A stretch of DNA of 64,000 nt from Taeniopygia guttata (GCF_048771995.1 NC_133027.1:5204001-5268000), one strand, 5' to 3'; counted from the first letter of the stretch, positions 1 through 13,332 are shown. A program made the numbers and translations. Notes: generated by a model not told the origin, from the sequence alone.

Positions 1-1
1 A

Positions 2-3000
2 TCCATTTTGAAAACATCAGGATTCTGGAACAGCAGCACTTCTATTGTTTTAGTGTTGATCCTGGCTTTTCTCTCCATTTTAAAAACAGCAGGTTCCTGG
101 AACAACAACCGAAGACAGAACTTTCCTCCAGGTCCAAGACCATTACCTATAATTGGAAACCTTCTTTTGTTTGACTTGAAGAGACCCTACAGAACTTACC
201 TACAGGTACTCATTTTCATTTTTGTTGGTCGTATCAATCAAACCCCATAGACCCGGATGTCAGAGAGTTTCTCCTATTGCACCCAATGTACTGCATCCAT
301 GCATGATCCTTTAGCAAGGGACCCAGAGATGGTTATTTGAGCAGAAAATATTGAATGCAGCATGGTTTCTTTAATGTAATATTTTATCTAGGTTTCAACC
401 TTCAACAACTTTCAAATTAATAGCAAGCATCCACCCTATTCTTGTGGTAATTTTGAGAAAAAGACAACAGAATAAGGAATGATTTTGATATGTGGTGTAA
501 CCCTCTCTGCCTTAAGTGAGATCAGTTCTTGAGATCAGCTCTTTGGTGAATTCAGCTCTTCAGTGATTTCAGCTCTTTGCTTGCTAAGTGCCTTAGCAGA
601 CACACGGGGATAGAGAGATGAGAAGGCTGTATGAGGTTCCATGGTGGTGTCTTTACTGGCAACTCCTGTGAAGGATTTCAGTGGCAGCTCTTCCGCCGAA
701 CTGGACAGAAATGGGGTTTTATATAGGTTCCAGGGGTGTTGGAAATTGTCCAGTAGTAAGGGTCGAGGTGAATATGACCTGTGGTCTTACAGAGAGATAA
801 TGAGGGTCCAAATGTGGAAATGGGGTTATTTTGGTACAGTCATCATGACTCGGCAGGGCTGCTACAAAAAACTACTAGAAAATGAGCGCAGTCAGGAAAC
901 CACCCTCCAGCTGTCAGAAGAATCAAGAACATTGAGTCACACAAAAATAAATCTGCCTGTTCCGGATAAAAAGCTGCTGCGTTGTCTCTGAGACAGATTC
1001 ATGGTGCACGCAATCATGTGTAATAAGTTTGAATGTATCTAATGCTAAATCCTGGCCCAGAAATAAACTGATTTATTTTTAATAATAATTAAATTTATGT
1101 TTAATAAATGGTACCAAACATTTGAACAGGTTGTTTAGGTGTAGCCTGTGCACAAAAGAAATACAATAGCATAAAGCTAAGTCTGAAAACATGAGTCAAA
1201 AATTGAATTTACAAGGGTTTCTGAGGGACGACAGAACTCTCAGTGCAATCCTTTTCTGACTTGGGGTTTCAGCTATTGACACTTCTGCTCAGTTTAGCAC
1301 AACAAAACTCTTCTCCCAACTGTTCCATTTGGTCATTATCCACCACAATGGCACATTCCCATCATTTAAATCAAGTGTCTTTCCCTGTAGTCCGGAAAAT
1401 ATCTACCATGTGAGTAACCTCAAGGCAGGACTAGAAAATAAGCAGCACTGGAAGAGTGATGAATCTCTTTGTAGGCTGTAGAAGTTGTAAGTCACTGTTC
1501 TTTTCTCCTGACAGCTGTCCAAAATATATGGTCCAGTCTTCAGTGTTCAGATGGGGCACAGGAAAGTTGTAGTGATTTCTGGCTATGAGACAGTGAAGGA
1601 AGCTCTCATAAACCAGGCAGATGCATTTGCAGAGAGACCGAAAATCCCAGTCTTTGAAGATTTGACCAAAGGAAATGGTAAGCTGGTCTTATTCTTCCTT
1701 ATCAGCTTGACCTACTCATTTTTTTTTCCCCTATGGAGAAAGCAGGAGCTGGGACAACACTTTGGATCAGAGATCACAAAAGGCATTGGCAATAGGAAGC
1801 AATTTCATTGACTTTAGCACACTTATTCAACTTTGAAACTACTGACAGTGGCAACAAAACAACCATAACTCTAAAAATAACCACAGCAACAGAAAATAGC
1901 TAGTGACACAATTTCAGGATCTAGAACAGGGCATCCTTGCCAGAGAAGAGTTTTTAGCTCTCATGATACGGCTCTGAACTTTTGGAGTTTTGGGCTTACC
2001 ATAGAATCACCTTTTCTGAAATTAGTATTCTACTGGTTTTTGTCATTTCAGTGGTAGATAATGTTTTTAAATTCAGAATGTGATAATAGATAGCATGTAG
2101 CACATAGAGAACTGTAGATTTATTTTAAAAAGGGGAATACTGTATGCTGAGCTGGGTTTCAAAATAAGAATTTCACACCCAAACTTCATAAGAATTTCAT
2201 ATTTATGTCTCCAAAGATCCTTGCAGAAATTCAGGAATAATTCTGCGAACATTTAACAGCTGCATCTTTTGTTCATATTATTGCATAGAAGCTTACTTTT
2301 CACTCTATTTTTTAATTTGAAAAAGAAAACCATAGCTGAGGTAGTTAAATTTTGTAACAACTTCAGTGAAAAAAAATGATGGTGGAGGTTTTAAGACATT
2401 ACCTAATTTTTAAAGACATTTGTTCCTACATAATTTTTTTCCTGCAGTCATCAGAGATCTTCCAAATCACTGTTCAATTCCACTTCCAAACTATGATGAC
2501 CAGCAGTTTGAACTTGAATTTCCAATGTCCACTTTCTTTCAGTGACAAGTGTCTTTGAGGACATATATTTTTCTTAAGATTTGATGAAATAAACCTTAAG
2601 TATTTATCTTTTGCTTGTATAATGAACCTATTGCTGAGGATTGAAAATACTTAAGGCACAGTTGTGTGTTTCCTCATCTGGATGCAATTTAACTTGTTTT
2701 AAAAGTGACTGCTACAAAAGAGCTCTATTCTATGCCTACAAAATGATTTAAAATCTTCTGCACCTTGAAATGTTCTCTTGGTCTCAGGGGTTATTTTTGC
2801 CCATGGTGAAAACTGGAAGGTGATGCGAAGGTTTACCCTCACAGCCTTACGAGACTTTGGGATGGGCAAAAAAGCCATTGAGGATCGAATTGTGGAGGAG
2901 TACGGGCACCTGGCAGACTCCATTGCCTCACACAACGGTGAGTGGATTGTTCATTCTGCAAACACATAGAATCACAGAGTCACAGAATGGTTTGGGTTCG

Positions 3001-6000
3001 AAGGGACCTTAAAGCTCATCCAGCTCCACCCCCTGCCATGGGCAGGGACACCTTCCACTATCCCAGACTGCTCCAAGCCTGTCCAACCTGGCCTGGAACA
3101 CTTCCAGGAGTGGGCAGCCACAGCTTCTCTGGGCAGTCTGTACCAGGGCCTCACTACCTCTAAAGTTTTGTCCAAGTATGCAGATGGTTTTTGAGCCTTC
3201 TCAAGTTCAGACCTTTTTATTAAATGTACACTAATTTGATGAATTTGGCTCCTCTGGGATTTTTGTGTCTTGGTATGGTATTCTGACATTGGATAACGAT
3301 CAATGATAGCAATCAATCATAACAAATAAATAGCAGGATTAAATCATAAATTTACATTTACAAATTACATATCTTTATTACAGTGTAATAAATTCTCTTG
3401 TTCCTTGTCTAGGAACTCCGGTTGATGCCAGCAAAACAATTAATGCAGCAGTTGCTAATATAATTGTGTCAATATTGCTTGGAAAACGATTTGACTACAA
3501 AGACTCCAGATTTGTGAGACTTATAAATCTGACCAATGAAAGCATGAGGCTTGCTGGGAAACCTTTGGTCACGGTAACAATTCACGTGTTTATGTTGTTG
3601 TTCCACTGCATGCCAATAAAAATACTGGTGATCAGTTTCTTCTATTAACTAGGAAAATCTGAGACTTTGAGAAACAATTGGTTTACAAAGAACTTTCTTG
3701 GACAAAAATACCTTGAGGGACAGTTTGGGAATCATGAAGTCAACAATCAAGCCCCCAGTCCCTCAAAAACATACTTAAAATATAGTTTGAAGACTGATAG
3801 CGAGTGAAAAGTACCTTCAGATACTTGCATGCAATGCTGCCACACCCTGGATTGATTTATGTTTATCTAGGTTTTGAAAAAGAAAAAAAAATGCTAGTGG
3901 AAGGGCTGACCAAAACAATTAAAAAAGTTGCTGGTCAACATTTCCATCTGTCTGGTGGCAGCTGGAAGCTGTTTCAGCCTGACACCTACACTACTCCTGA
4001 AAAATAGTAATTTGGGGTAAGATTTTTACATCTATTTGGTGGTCCTTGATGAATTTTCTCCCACAGATTCATCCAGTCACTTTTTCATGTTCTAAAAAAA
4101 AATATATATATATTAATCTTGAGTTTTTGACTTTGTATTTGCAAGGAAGGCCATGTGTTGCTAATTTGTATTTATAGTGTTTTCAGAGCTCTGGCTGATA
4201 AACTCTAACAACTTCCACTCTCCTAGATGTACAATATCTTCCCATATCTTGGATTCCTCATAAGGGCTAACAAGGCTCTCCTTCGAAACAGAGATGAATT
4301 CCATGATTTTGTACGAGTTACTTTTGTTGAGCACCTCAAAAACCTGGACAAAAATGACCAAAGAAGTTTTATTGATGCCTTCCTTGTTAAACAGCAAGAG
4401 GTAAGTGAGAATTTTCTTGCTGAATCCATCTTTTACAGCTCTATGAAGACATTTACAATTTTCTTTCAGTCCTTACAATTTCAGCTGAATTTCTTTAGGG
4501 AAGCTGTCTCTGAGAACATACATATGACAAAGTGGTAGAGTTGAACAGATACTTCAAGCTGTTCAAATTCCAACCTCTTTTAATCAGTGAACATTTATCC
4601 TTATTTATTTTCTTCAGACTGTATGAATATATTTACTACAGCTGCATCTTTTTATCTGCTCTTTTTGTTGTCCCAGATCTTCTTGTTCTTTTGAAAACAT
4701 AACATATTATAAAATGGAATAACTACTTGGCCTTTAGTGGGACTTATTTGGGGTCTCTGATATGGCTGGGTCACCTTCCCCATGGGGAAGGCAGCTCCCT
4801 TTGCAGATGGTCCCAGTAAATACAAAGATATGTCAGCACTCTCTTCCAGGCACAAGCCCAAAGCTCTTCCTTGTCTTTCACACTTCTTTAAAATACAGAA
4901 TTTATATCTTAGCAAATGTTTATCTACATAAATTGCGTTTTCACATGGAAAGCTTTGAGTTTTCATCCTTTTATCTCAACGACTTTTTTCAGGAGAAATC
5001 CACTACCAATGGGTATTTCCATAATGGCAACTTGCTAAGCTTGGTGAGCAATTTATTTACTGCTGGTGTTGAGACCATTTCCACCACACTAAACTGGGGC
5101 TTTCTGCTGATGCTAAAGTACCCTGAAATCCAGAGTAAGTGGTTTAATTATAGAAACTGCTACACTCAGGGTATTAGTGACCAAACAGGAACCTGGAGGA
5201 TCAACACATCTGTTAATAGGCCAAGTTACAAAAAGCTGAGTTTTTCAGCCAATTATTGTCTCTGTACCCTGTGGTTCAAACCCAGTGAGGGTCACACTGG
5301 TCAGCAGAACAGAGTTCATACAGGCCAGGCCCTCTGCTTAGGAAAATCTCATTAATTAAGTAAGTAAAGGGCTGATCTGTGTTAGTCAATGATTCTGATC
5401 CAGGTTTCCCTCAGAAACTGTCAATAAACCAAAGGCCTGTGCAGATGTTAAATGGACTGTACTGAGGCTTTAGGGACCTGAGAATATTTGTGGAATTGCC
5501 CTTTCTGGCAGCTTCATTCCAGCTGATGGTACAGGGTTGTTTGGAGTCAAATGGGGGTTTTGAGACAACCTTTGGGCAGAACATAGATCTTTAGACAGAA
5601 GAGATGGCATAAAAAGTCTTTTCTTGTTGGTAAAGAATCAATCAAACACTGTAGTCCTGTTCACCTTGCATTATTTCTCAAAGGAAGAAAAGAATTTTGG
5701 AGAATTTATGGTTTGTACTCCAGATCTATTATATTTTACATCAGTAAAGCACACCGTGTCTCAGGAGTGAATGAGCCCTTGTATCTTAGAGTTGACTCTT
5801 TCTTCAGAAAAGGTCCAAGAAGAGATAGAGCAAGTGATAGGGTCCAACCCGCCACGGATCGAGCACCGAGCTCAGATGCCATACACAGATGCGGTCATCC
5901 ATGAAATTCAGAGATTTGCTAATATCCTGCCACTGGATTTGCCTCATGAGACTGCTGCAGATGTCACCCTCCAAGGTTATTTCATCCCCAAGGTGAGATG

Positions 6001-7681
6001 CCTACAGGATTGCTTCTTCTAACATTTCTTCTTTCTGAATTTCTCCAGGAATTCATTCCTCTGTCCTATTTTGCAGGGAACCTACATCATCCCTTTACTG
6101 ACCTCAGTTCTGAAAGACCAGTCACAGTGGGAGAAGCCAGACATGTTCTATCCTGAGCACTTCCTTGATGCCAATGGGAAATTTGTGAAGAAAGATGCTT
6201 TCATGCCTTTCTCAGCAGGTGCTTTCTCTTTTACATTTACAGAGAACACACAGTAAAGATGCTTCTGTGCATTTCCTGCTTCCTTTTCCCATATCCCTTT
6301 TAAAAAGTCACAAAAAATATTAGGTGGGTCAAGATTTCATATGGTGTGACAAGAAGAAACTCCCAAATTCTGTGTAAAATCAAAGGACAGCCAGAGGGGA
6401 CCGGCCCTTTGAGGCTTCCCCAGAGGGTGACATTCACCTGAATTTACACACCTGCACCATTTGCCAAATCGTGGGGAATTCCAACCCTGCTCCTCTGGCA
6501 TTTCTCCTGCTTTGCAGGCTCTGTAATTGCTCTTTTTAAGTTCCCATACATCAGTCTCTCACTAATTTATCTGTCATATCCACAACAGTCTCTATTTTTT
6601 TATCAACCCTGTACGATCTTTGAATAAGATTTTTTCTTCTCATACTCACCATCCTGTACACTGTAATTTTTTTGGTTTTTTTTTTTTCTTTCTTTTTAGA
6701 ACTTTTGACACTTCCAGTTCCCAGATCTTCTTTTCCAGACTTAAGTCTAGATGTCCTAGCTGAAAGCACATCCAGGGAGTGTCAGGTCTGGGCAGTCCCT
6801 GGAGGGCTCATTTCGTATCACAGCCATGCAATTGTTCTCCATTTTTGGTCACACAGGGGTGTTAACACCAAATTTTAGTTCAGGTTTTTGGTAGTTCTGG
6901 GCTTGAATCATCATGTTATGAATAAAGCAGTTTATTAGCTACTGGATTTGATAGAACTTACATTTACAGCATTTTTGAATATTCATAGAATATCCCCTCC
7001 ACCCTGCTTTCACTCTGGCCACTATTTGTGAATTTGTGAAACTTTAAGGAATTTGCTGACAAATTTTAGTATAAAAAATAGATCTGAAGTCTAGACTAAA
7101 CCAGTTGGTTTGGGATACAAAACCTGAGCCAAGTTGAGGAAAAATATGAAGTAAAAATTCAGATTTTATTGAAAACTGGAATTAAGGAATTCAGAGTACA
7201 TTTCCATACATTTCTCTCTGAATGCAAGCATTTAAACAAAGGAAAATAAAAAACCATCACCAGCTGGCTTTGGTATGATACCTTTAAAGATCAAAACTCC
7301 TCTCTGTTAACTTGTACCCAAGAGTTTTAAAATCTACTGTGTTCTTTATCCATATCTAGGATATAACATTCAAATGTTCTGGATTCCCATTAACCATTTT
7401 CAGGTCAAGAGCTGATAAAAGGGTTTTTTTTTTCTTCCAGTACTGAAGAAGCAGCTCTCACTGATTTTCTTGTCCTTTTGCCTTTTGTTCCAGGGCGGAG
7501 GAGCTGTGCTGGGGAGACTCTTGCCAAAATGGAACTCTTCCTCTTCTTCACCAGTCTCCTGCAGAGGTTCAACTTCCACCCTCCACCTGGAGTTTCCAGC
7601 TCAGACCTGGACCTCAGCCCTGCCATTTCATTTAATGTCATCCCCAAACCCTACAAAATGTGTGCTGTAGCACGTTCCTAG
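2..7681 (+). CDS. CYP2-family cytochrome P450 (CYP2AC/CYP2K-like), 5' end outside window
   Basis: Microsomal haem-thiolate monooxygenase of the CYP2 family. Nine exons join in frame: before 2-205, 1515-1677, 2788-2937, 3413-3573, 4227-4400, 4993-5134, 5808-5992, 6077-6218, 7494-7681. All visible introns are GT-AG, and the lengths 163/150/161/174/142/185/142 follow the CYP2 pattern. Visible product: at least 502 residues. A hydrophobic N-terminal anchor is followed by the PPGP hinge. The I-helix has AGVET, the K-helix has EIQR (ExxR), and the haem loop is FSAGRRSCAG, formed across the exon 8/9 junction with the Cys ligand intact. No in-frame ATG is visible at the left edge, so the start lies upstream. 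Exon 7 is 3 bp shorter than the usual 188. The anchor carries an internal partial duplication (see findings). Subfamily is inferred from the location beside CENPQ/MMUT, where I recall human CYP2AC1P lying. CYP2 membership is firm; subfamily and substrate are not. Confidence 0.9.
3..109 (+). repeat. Imperfect 72-bp-spaced duplication inside P450 exon 1
   Basis: Bases 3-37 and 75-109 match at 29 of 35 positions. Both encode a SILKTxGxWN-type segment, one on each side of the hydrophobic stretch, 24 codons apart. The visible part of exon 1 has 68 codons and places PPGP at visible residue 42, which is later than the position near 30-35 usual for CYP2 proteins. The first copy begins at the window edge, so its full extent is unknown. 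Confidence 0.7.
491..1017 (+). other. Possible LTR-like fragment in P450 intron 1
   Basis: This part of intron 1 contains a TATA-like TTTTATATAGG near 717-727. About 220 bases later comes AATAAA near 945, followed by a GT-rich stretch, the order expected of a solitary LTR (U3 promoter, then R with poly(A) signal). I could not find convincing TG...CA ends or a target-site duplication. A 116-codon open frame at 641-991 shows no recognisable domain. Ordinary intronic sequence is a real alternative. Confidence 0.22.
2966..3163 (-). mobile_element. CR1 LINE 3' fragment
   Basis: This is the reverse complement of an avian CR1 3' end, beginning with the terminal ATAGAATCACAGA motif and running back through 'GGGACACCTTCCACTATCC' and 'CCAGGGCCTCAC'. 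It lies in P450 intron 3, just after exon 3. Confidence 0.9.
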
Positions 7682-9863
7682 AGCTCTAATTGACATTCAT
7701 TGTGTTTCTAAAATGCTGAAATCATTTTTCTATGACATCTGTCTTATTCTTTGACCAAAACAATCCATATTTCAATGAGGGTTTCCAGTACTTCTAAACT
7801 AGTGTTCTTTTATTTTTTGGGAGAGAGCAGAAATGGACCAGAAGTGTGAAGTAATGGATGGCTCATGGATTAATCTCTTAGATCACCTAATCTTGGCTAC
7901 ATAATACAGGCCCTTCAGCTTTCCTATTCTTGCTGCCATGTTGTCTGTTTGTTGAAAGCATATCCCAAAAAACACTCCCAAGTCCAGGTTTTTCACAAAA
8001 GACATAGGGGCTATGAAGCTGTGCTTAGGTTGTACAAGGAGACAAATGTGGGATGTTCAGAGTTTCAGGCTGTCAGAACAGAATGGCTGTTTGACCTTGG
8101 ATGTCAGCTAGGTTTGAAGCTGGGCTCGATATCCTGATGTTCCCCAGTGCACTTCTTCCCTTGGCTCTTCTCCCTACTCCATTTCCATATGCAAAGAAAT
8201 CACAGTTGTGTACTTGCTGTAGATCACTTCTAAGGAAAAACCTCAAGCCAAGTTGATCTGAATCCAGCAGTTCTTAAAGATTTCCCCTGAGTATTCCTTA
8301 AATAGATAAACTCAGTGCATAAAGCATACACACAGAGGAAGATATCTTACCTACTTAAAGCCAAGGTTTGTGAAACTGAAGTTTCAGGTGCTCCCTTGTC
8401 AAATCACAGAGCTGTGGTCACAGCTGGACACACACAGATCAACAGTGAACCTACTGGAAGAGGCCTCAAATCCCATCAAAACCAACAATCTGATCATTCT
8501 GCAACTCTGTCCAAGAGTATAGACCATTGAGATAAGACCACCTCGTAAATGACTGGATTTATGTTCCATGGTTCACGTTACCCTGTTTGTGTGTGCATGA
8601 CAACCCCAAAGTAACAACATCCACAGCCAACCTATCATAAATCACCTAGGGAAAAAAATTAAAGTAATTATGACTTGCCTCTGTATCTATCCAGCACTGT
8701 AATGCAGAAGCTCATTCTTCAGTTACTATTTCAACTTCCTTGTGTAGAAGCTGAATCTGACTCCTACTCACTGCCCTTCTCCACAAGTTCTTTTCAAAAT
8801 AAAAAACTTTCAAAAAGGCAAAGGTCTATATGTAGTTCAGGAAGTTCAAAACCCACACAGTAAATCACCCTTAATGAAAGCAAAGGAGTATATTTTTATT
8901 TAACCTCTTTATGGCATGCAGTAAAATCTTTAACCCATGCTCTGGATTAAATTATTTTTGGGTATTGGTAATACCAGTAACCGCTTCCCTTGCCAAGTGA
9001 TAACAAATTTGAGAAATACTTCTAAATAATTATATTCCTTTTCCTGTGATTCAGTATAAAGCAAGTATTTAGCCTGGTTTTCCTGATCCTACATGGGTTA
9101 GGTAATCCTATGAGGAGTAAAGAGCTGAAATCAGGTTACAGGTTCGTTCCAACTTGATATATTCCATTATTCTAACTCCAGAGAGACTTTCAAGCCCTCA
9201 TAGAAGAGAGATAATTAGCTTTTGTCTCATTAAGAGTAGCATCAGCTTGTAAACAGCAAAGAGTTTATGAAGCAAGTCAATGTAAAGAGCACTGCTATCT
9301 TTCAGCAGGTAATTTAACCTGAGAAAGTACTTTATGTTGTTTGATTTTGGTTTTTGTATTAAGTAATGAAAATGTAAAAGCTATTTTCAACATGCTATAA
9401 AAACTATTCAATTTTTTTCAATCGAGGGTTTTTGGTAAAAAATAGTAAGAGTTGAACAGGGGATTTACAACTGAATATTAGATAAGCTTATTTTTATTAC
9501 CTGTTTCAGGTTTAAACTCCCAAATAAAAACTACTTTTCTAGAAGACACGGTCTTCAGTGATTTCCAAATAAAGAAGTGCAAATAGAATGGAATAGTTCC
9601 CTTATTCTGTAAAAACACCCAAATAATCCCTCTCTTCTCCTAAGACTGGATATATCATCATTAGAAGTCATCACAGGTCAAAAAAACCCCAAAGAACCTT
9701 GACAGATGACTTAAATCACTTGAGTCCCAAAATGTATCTGCACATTTATATACCAATGTTAATAGAAAATGTTTTAACAGAAATTCAACAGTCACAAGAG
9801 GAAAGCCATTAGGAACACAGCAGATTCCAAACACAGCATGTAGACTCCACACAATTTGGCTTC
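7682..9863. other. Intergenic gap between P450 and CENPQ 3' ends
   Basis: This holds the 3' UTRs of two convergent genes and AT-rich sequence. I see no exon, RNA gene or recognisable repeat. An AATAAA at 8798-8803 could serve the P450, about 1.1 kb after its stop, but nothing else supports it. Confidence 0.6.
9493..9498 (-). promoter_or_regulatory. Candidate CENPQ poly(A) signal
   Basis: TTTATT on the + strand reads AATAAA on the - strand, 366 bases beyond the CENPQ stop codon. It is the nearest canonical hexamer I noticed. Confidence 0.4.
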
Positions 9864-12733
9864 TCAAAGCAAATCCACCTTCTCATAGGTCTTTTCAATA
9901 AGGGTTAACAAGTTCTTCAAGTTAGCTGACTGCTGAATAGCATTCATATCCTTTAAAAGGCCCTTCTGATTCTTTACCTTCAAAATTTCCTCCTAAAGAA
10001 GGAAAGAATCATAGACAACAAATAAAAAAACCACTTTTGTTGAGTGTAAGAGGAATTTCACTTTCATGCAGCCCAGCTACAGCTCAAACAAAAATAGATA
10101 CAAAGTCACAGAATGAGTCTTCCCTCTATCAATTATCGATATATTTCAGAAATTACAATTTCCCTAGGGCCATAGGGTTTCTAGGAAAAGACAGGCAATG
10201 TTTTAAATCATAAGATCACAGAATTGTTTGGGTTGGAAGGGCCATTAAAGATCAGCTTGCTTCAACCCCCTGCCACAAGGTTCCACTATCCCAGGCTGCT
10301 CAGAGCCCCATCCAACCTGGCTTTGAACACTTCCAGAGATGAGGAGGGTTTTTAGGGTTTTGTCTTTTTTCTAAAGCATAAGCATGTAGTTCTCAAGGAA
10401 AAGAACAAAAATATAACATGAAAAATGAAAATCTATTCAAATTTTCTGAATTTTCAGAATTGTCCCCTCTGGCAGAAGTTAAAGGATAAAAGCACATTCT
10501 CTTGCCTTCCTCCTCATAACCAAAGTCCCTCTGAAAAGATAAACATATATTCTACACTCACCTGCAAAGTAGGTGCCTGAAAACTGCACTTGGGGAGTTC
10601 TGGAAGCTGGAGTGCTCCACTGCCATTTTCCTGAAATACCTAGAAAAAGAAGAAGAGAATGAAAGAAACCAATCCAAACCGCCAAATATCAGGCAGACAA
10701 GTATGAAAATAACCTGTCATTATCCAACTTCTGAAAACAAGCTCAATTATGCAACTGAAGTTGGAAAGATTAAGATCCATTCCCAAAAGCAAATGAGGCC
10801 TTCCTTAAATGACACTGCCTGAGAAACAGCTTGCTTGAGAAAGCTCTGGAAGTCAGCCCATTCCTCTAGGTTACAGGAGTATACAAGTTTTTATGAGAAA
10901 TACCTTCCTGGCATTTTCTTCATCTTTCTTTAACTGGTTCTTGAGCGCCTGGATTTTGTACTGCAGTTGCTGTATATTTTCCTCAATGAGCTCTGCTGAT
11001 CTCTCTGCTTCGGTTATTTCTTCCTAAAACAAACAAACACAAAACTGGAAGAAAATTTACTTTAGAAATGGTGAATCCTTCCCACAGAACACACTGAGTG
11101 ACTGAAAAAACATCCAAAAAGAGACAGTGCTTTGCAGCAAAGGTGGCTGACAATGAACACTGGACACCCCTCCACAACAGCACAAGCATGGCAAGCAGTG
11201 TGATAAGGTATTTTTTTCCCTTCCTTGCTTTTCCTACCTGCAGTTGTACCAAAGACTCCTCATTTGTCTCAAGCATTTGTTTCTCTGCCATTTGAAGGCC
11301 AAGGATATTCTTCAGGTTGCCCAGCTTCCCTGGAGGCACTGTTAAAGTCTTGAAACTTCTCAGCACCCTTCAATTACAGAAAAAGGAAAGCATGACTTGT
11401 TTGGAGTTCTTTGCAAAGCAAAAAGAAAATTCTGGGGGAAAACTAATCTCACTATAGTTTTAAACTTAATTGCTGCCAGTGAAGTAAATGACTGCAGAGG
11501 GAAAGAAAAACTGCCTTGAATTGTTTTCCAAAATCATGTGGAGCAGGTGTCCAAGGAAAGAACCAGGAACAACAAATTCCAAAATTCTCATGTTTGCTAT
11601 TGCACTGACCTTGTGTGGCTTATATTCCATTGGCCTCTACACTCCCTGACTATAAACCAACATTCATTAATATTTTCCAAATATTTTCCCAGTTCTGACC
11701 TTTCTGCTTCTCAAATTAAGTTCTAAAAGGAGGCCGCAACTGCTTCCAGATTTTAATAAAACCTGGAAATGCTTTTATGAAACATGATACATAGCTTTAT
11801 ATATATATATCTAAATATATATATGTCAGAGAGAATATTTTAGCTCACCCTCAAAGTATGGTACAAAACAACTGGGTAGAAGGAACCTTTTGTCTCCCTC
11901 TTTTCTTTTAATTTATAATTTATTACCTGTTTTTCAGTACATTGAGGTGCTTCTGAACATCATCTTTTTCCTCTGTCTGTTGGGACAAAACAGATCTGGA
12001 AAGATAATACAGGCAGAATTTCCATCACAAAGGTCTCGTCCAACACAAAGTGTGCAAGCACAGAGAACACATCAAAAAACACATTTACTTCGCATTGAAG
12101 TAACACTATGATTTTACTTTGTTGCTTGAGGAAATTAAGAAGAACCACTAGGATATTTGGCACTCACAGTACTACTGAATCCACTGTATTTTCCAGGAAT
12201 TGCCTACTGTTCTCTGAGAGGGGCTGCCAAGATCTTATTGTAGCACTGGACAGCTTCACCTTTGTTGAAGAACCATTTTCTCCTGTTATCACAAAAGGAA
12301 AAAAGGGAAAGGGATGACTTGTCAAACCTGGACAGACAGCTTTGTGACTCAGTTCAGTCAGACTGGAGTCAAAGCTGTAAAACAGTTCAGATTTAACAGG
12401 AAAAAACAGGACCCTACCTGCAGGGGAATAGTCCTTCAGATCCTTAACTTTCCTTTTGTCTGTCTGAGGGACCTGCTGAAGGGAAAAAATTACCACAAAT
12501 GTGGCAATTTTGAGACATCCTCTGCTGTGCAATCATACCCCAGTAACTTTTCTACATGTTTGATCCAAAATAATGAATACCTGTCTTTTTTTACTTCGTT
12601 TTCTTCCTTGTTTATCTGCTCCCTTTTTTTTGCTGGAAGGCCCTTGCTGATTTTGTGATTTTAAAGGAGTTTTTGCTGATCTGCCACCACTTGGTTTCCC
12701 CATTTCATTGGAAGATGCGTGGCGGGGTTTCAT
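9864..12733 (-). CDS. CENPQ: Centromere protein Q (CENP-Q)
   Basis: Subunit of the constitutive centromere-associated network at the inner kinetochore, in the CENP-O/P/Q/U/R group. Eight coding exons in transcript order: 12733-12581, 12472-12418, 12282-12168, 11995-11927, 11367-11238, 11023-10904, 10639-10562, 9992-9864. The sum is 849 bases (282 residues plus stop); human CENP-Q has 268. The first ~75 residues are Lys/Arg-rich. Next comes a segment with SWQPLS, matching human TWQPLS, then predicted coiled coil. The C-terminus ends in a QAPTLQ-EEIL block and a final 'KTYEKVDLL', aligning with the human 'APTLQKEIL' and 'EEAYKKLDAS' tail. All splice sites are GT-AG. The ATG lies 3 bases after a splice acceptor, so the 5' UTR comes from an upstream exon, probably ending at the donor at 13725. 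It runs tail to tail with the P450 and head to head with MMUT. Confidence 0.95.
10207..10345 (-). mobile_element. CR1 LINE 3' fragment
   Basis: Reverse complement of a CR1 3' end, recognisable from 'TTTGGGTTGGAAGGGCC' and 'CCAACCTGGCTTTGAACAC'. It lies between the last two CENPQ exons. Confidence 0.85.
11797..11824. repeat. AT-rich microsatellite in a CENPQ intron
   Basis: Two short (AT)n runs separated by CTAA. Simple sequence with no coding role. Confidence 0.8.
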
Positions 12734-12971
12734 TATCTGTAAACCTATGGGTACAGGAGGAAACAAAGAAAAAATTAAAATCCAGCAATTATAACCCTTT
12801 AAATTGCAAACCATACTTTAAAAAAAAACATGGAAATTAGGCACAACCCAATAAGCCCCAAATGAGCCTAAATGAGATGAAATGTTTGAATATATGCTAA
12901 CCGAGAGCCCAAATCCTGTAAATTTACCTAAACGTAGGACCACCAAAAAATCATCCCCATTTGAAAGATAT

Positions 12972-13043
12972 CTCTGCCCACAGCACAGAGTTGGAAATAG
13001 ATAATCTTTAAGATCTCTTCCAACCCAAACCATTCTGTGATTC
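12972..13043 (+). mobile_element. Short CR1 LINE 3' terminus
   Basis: Only the last ~70 bases remain, including 'CTTCCAACCCAAACCATTC' and the terminal TGTGATTC. It lies in the CENPQ 5' UTR intron. Confidence 0.75.
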
Positions 13044-13332
13044 ATCTTTCTAACTTTCAGTGCAGTCATCAAATTACCAGAACTTTTTAGCTTAGCACAT
13101 AAACACATTGGTGTCTGATGCAGTTTAAACCAACAGATTTTTTTTCTTACTCTAGAGACAGAGGCTAAAGCCATCACACGGAAGGGAATAGCCACAAACC
13201 CCACCATCCTTCTCGCCTCTAAAGCACCACGATTCAGATTTATTCAGCTTTTCACTCACCCCCTCAGGCCACTCTTTCCCTCACTCAGGTCCTGTCACTT
13301 CTCACCAGGCAAGTGTTAAAACTGATAGCAGA

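Noticed and set aside
641-991. 116-codon open frame in P450 intron 1
   Set aside because: No recognisable domain; it overlaps the LTR-like stretch and lies within a well-defined intron.
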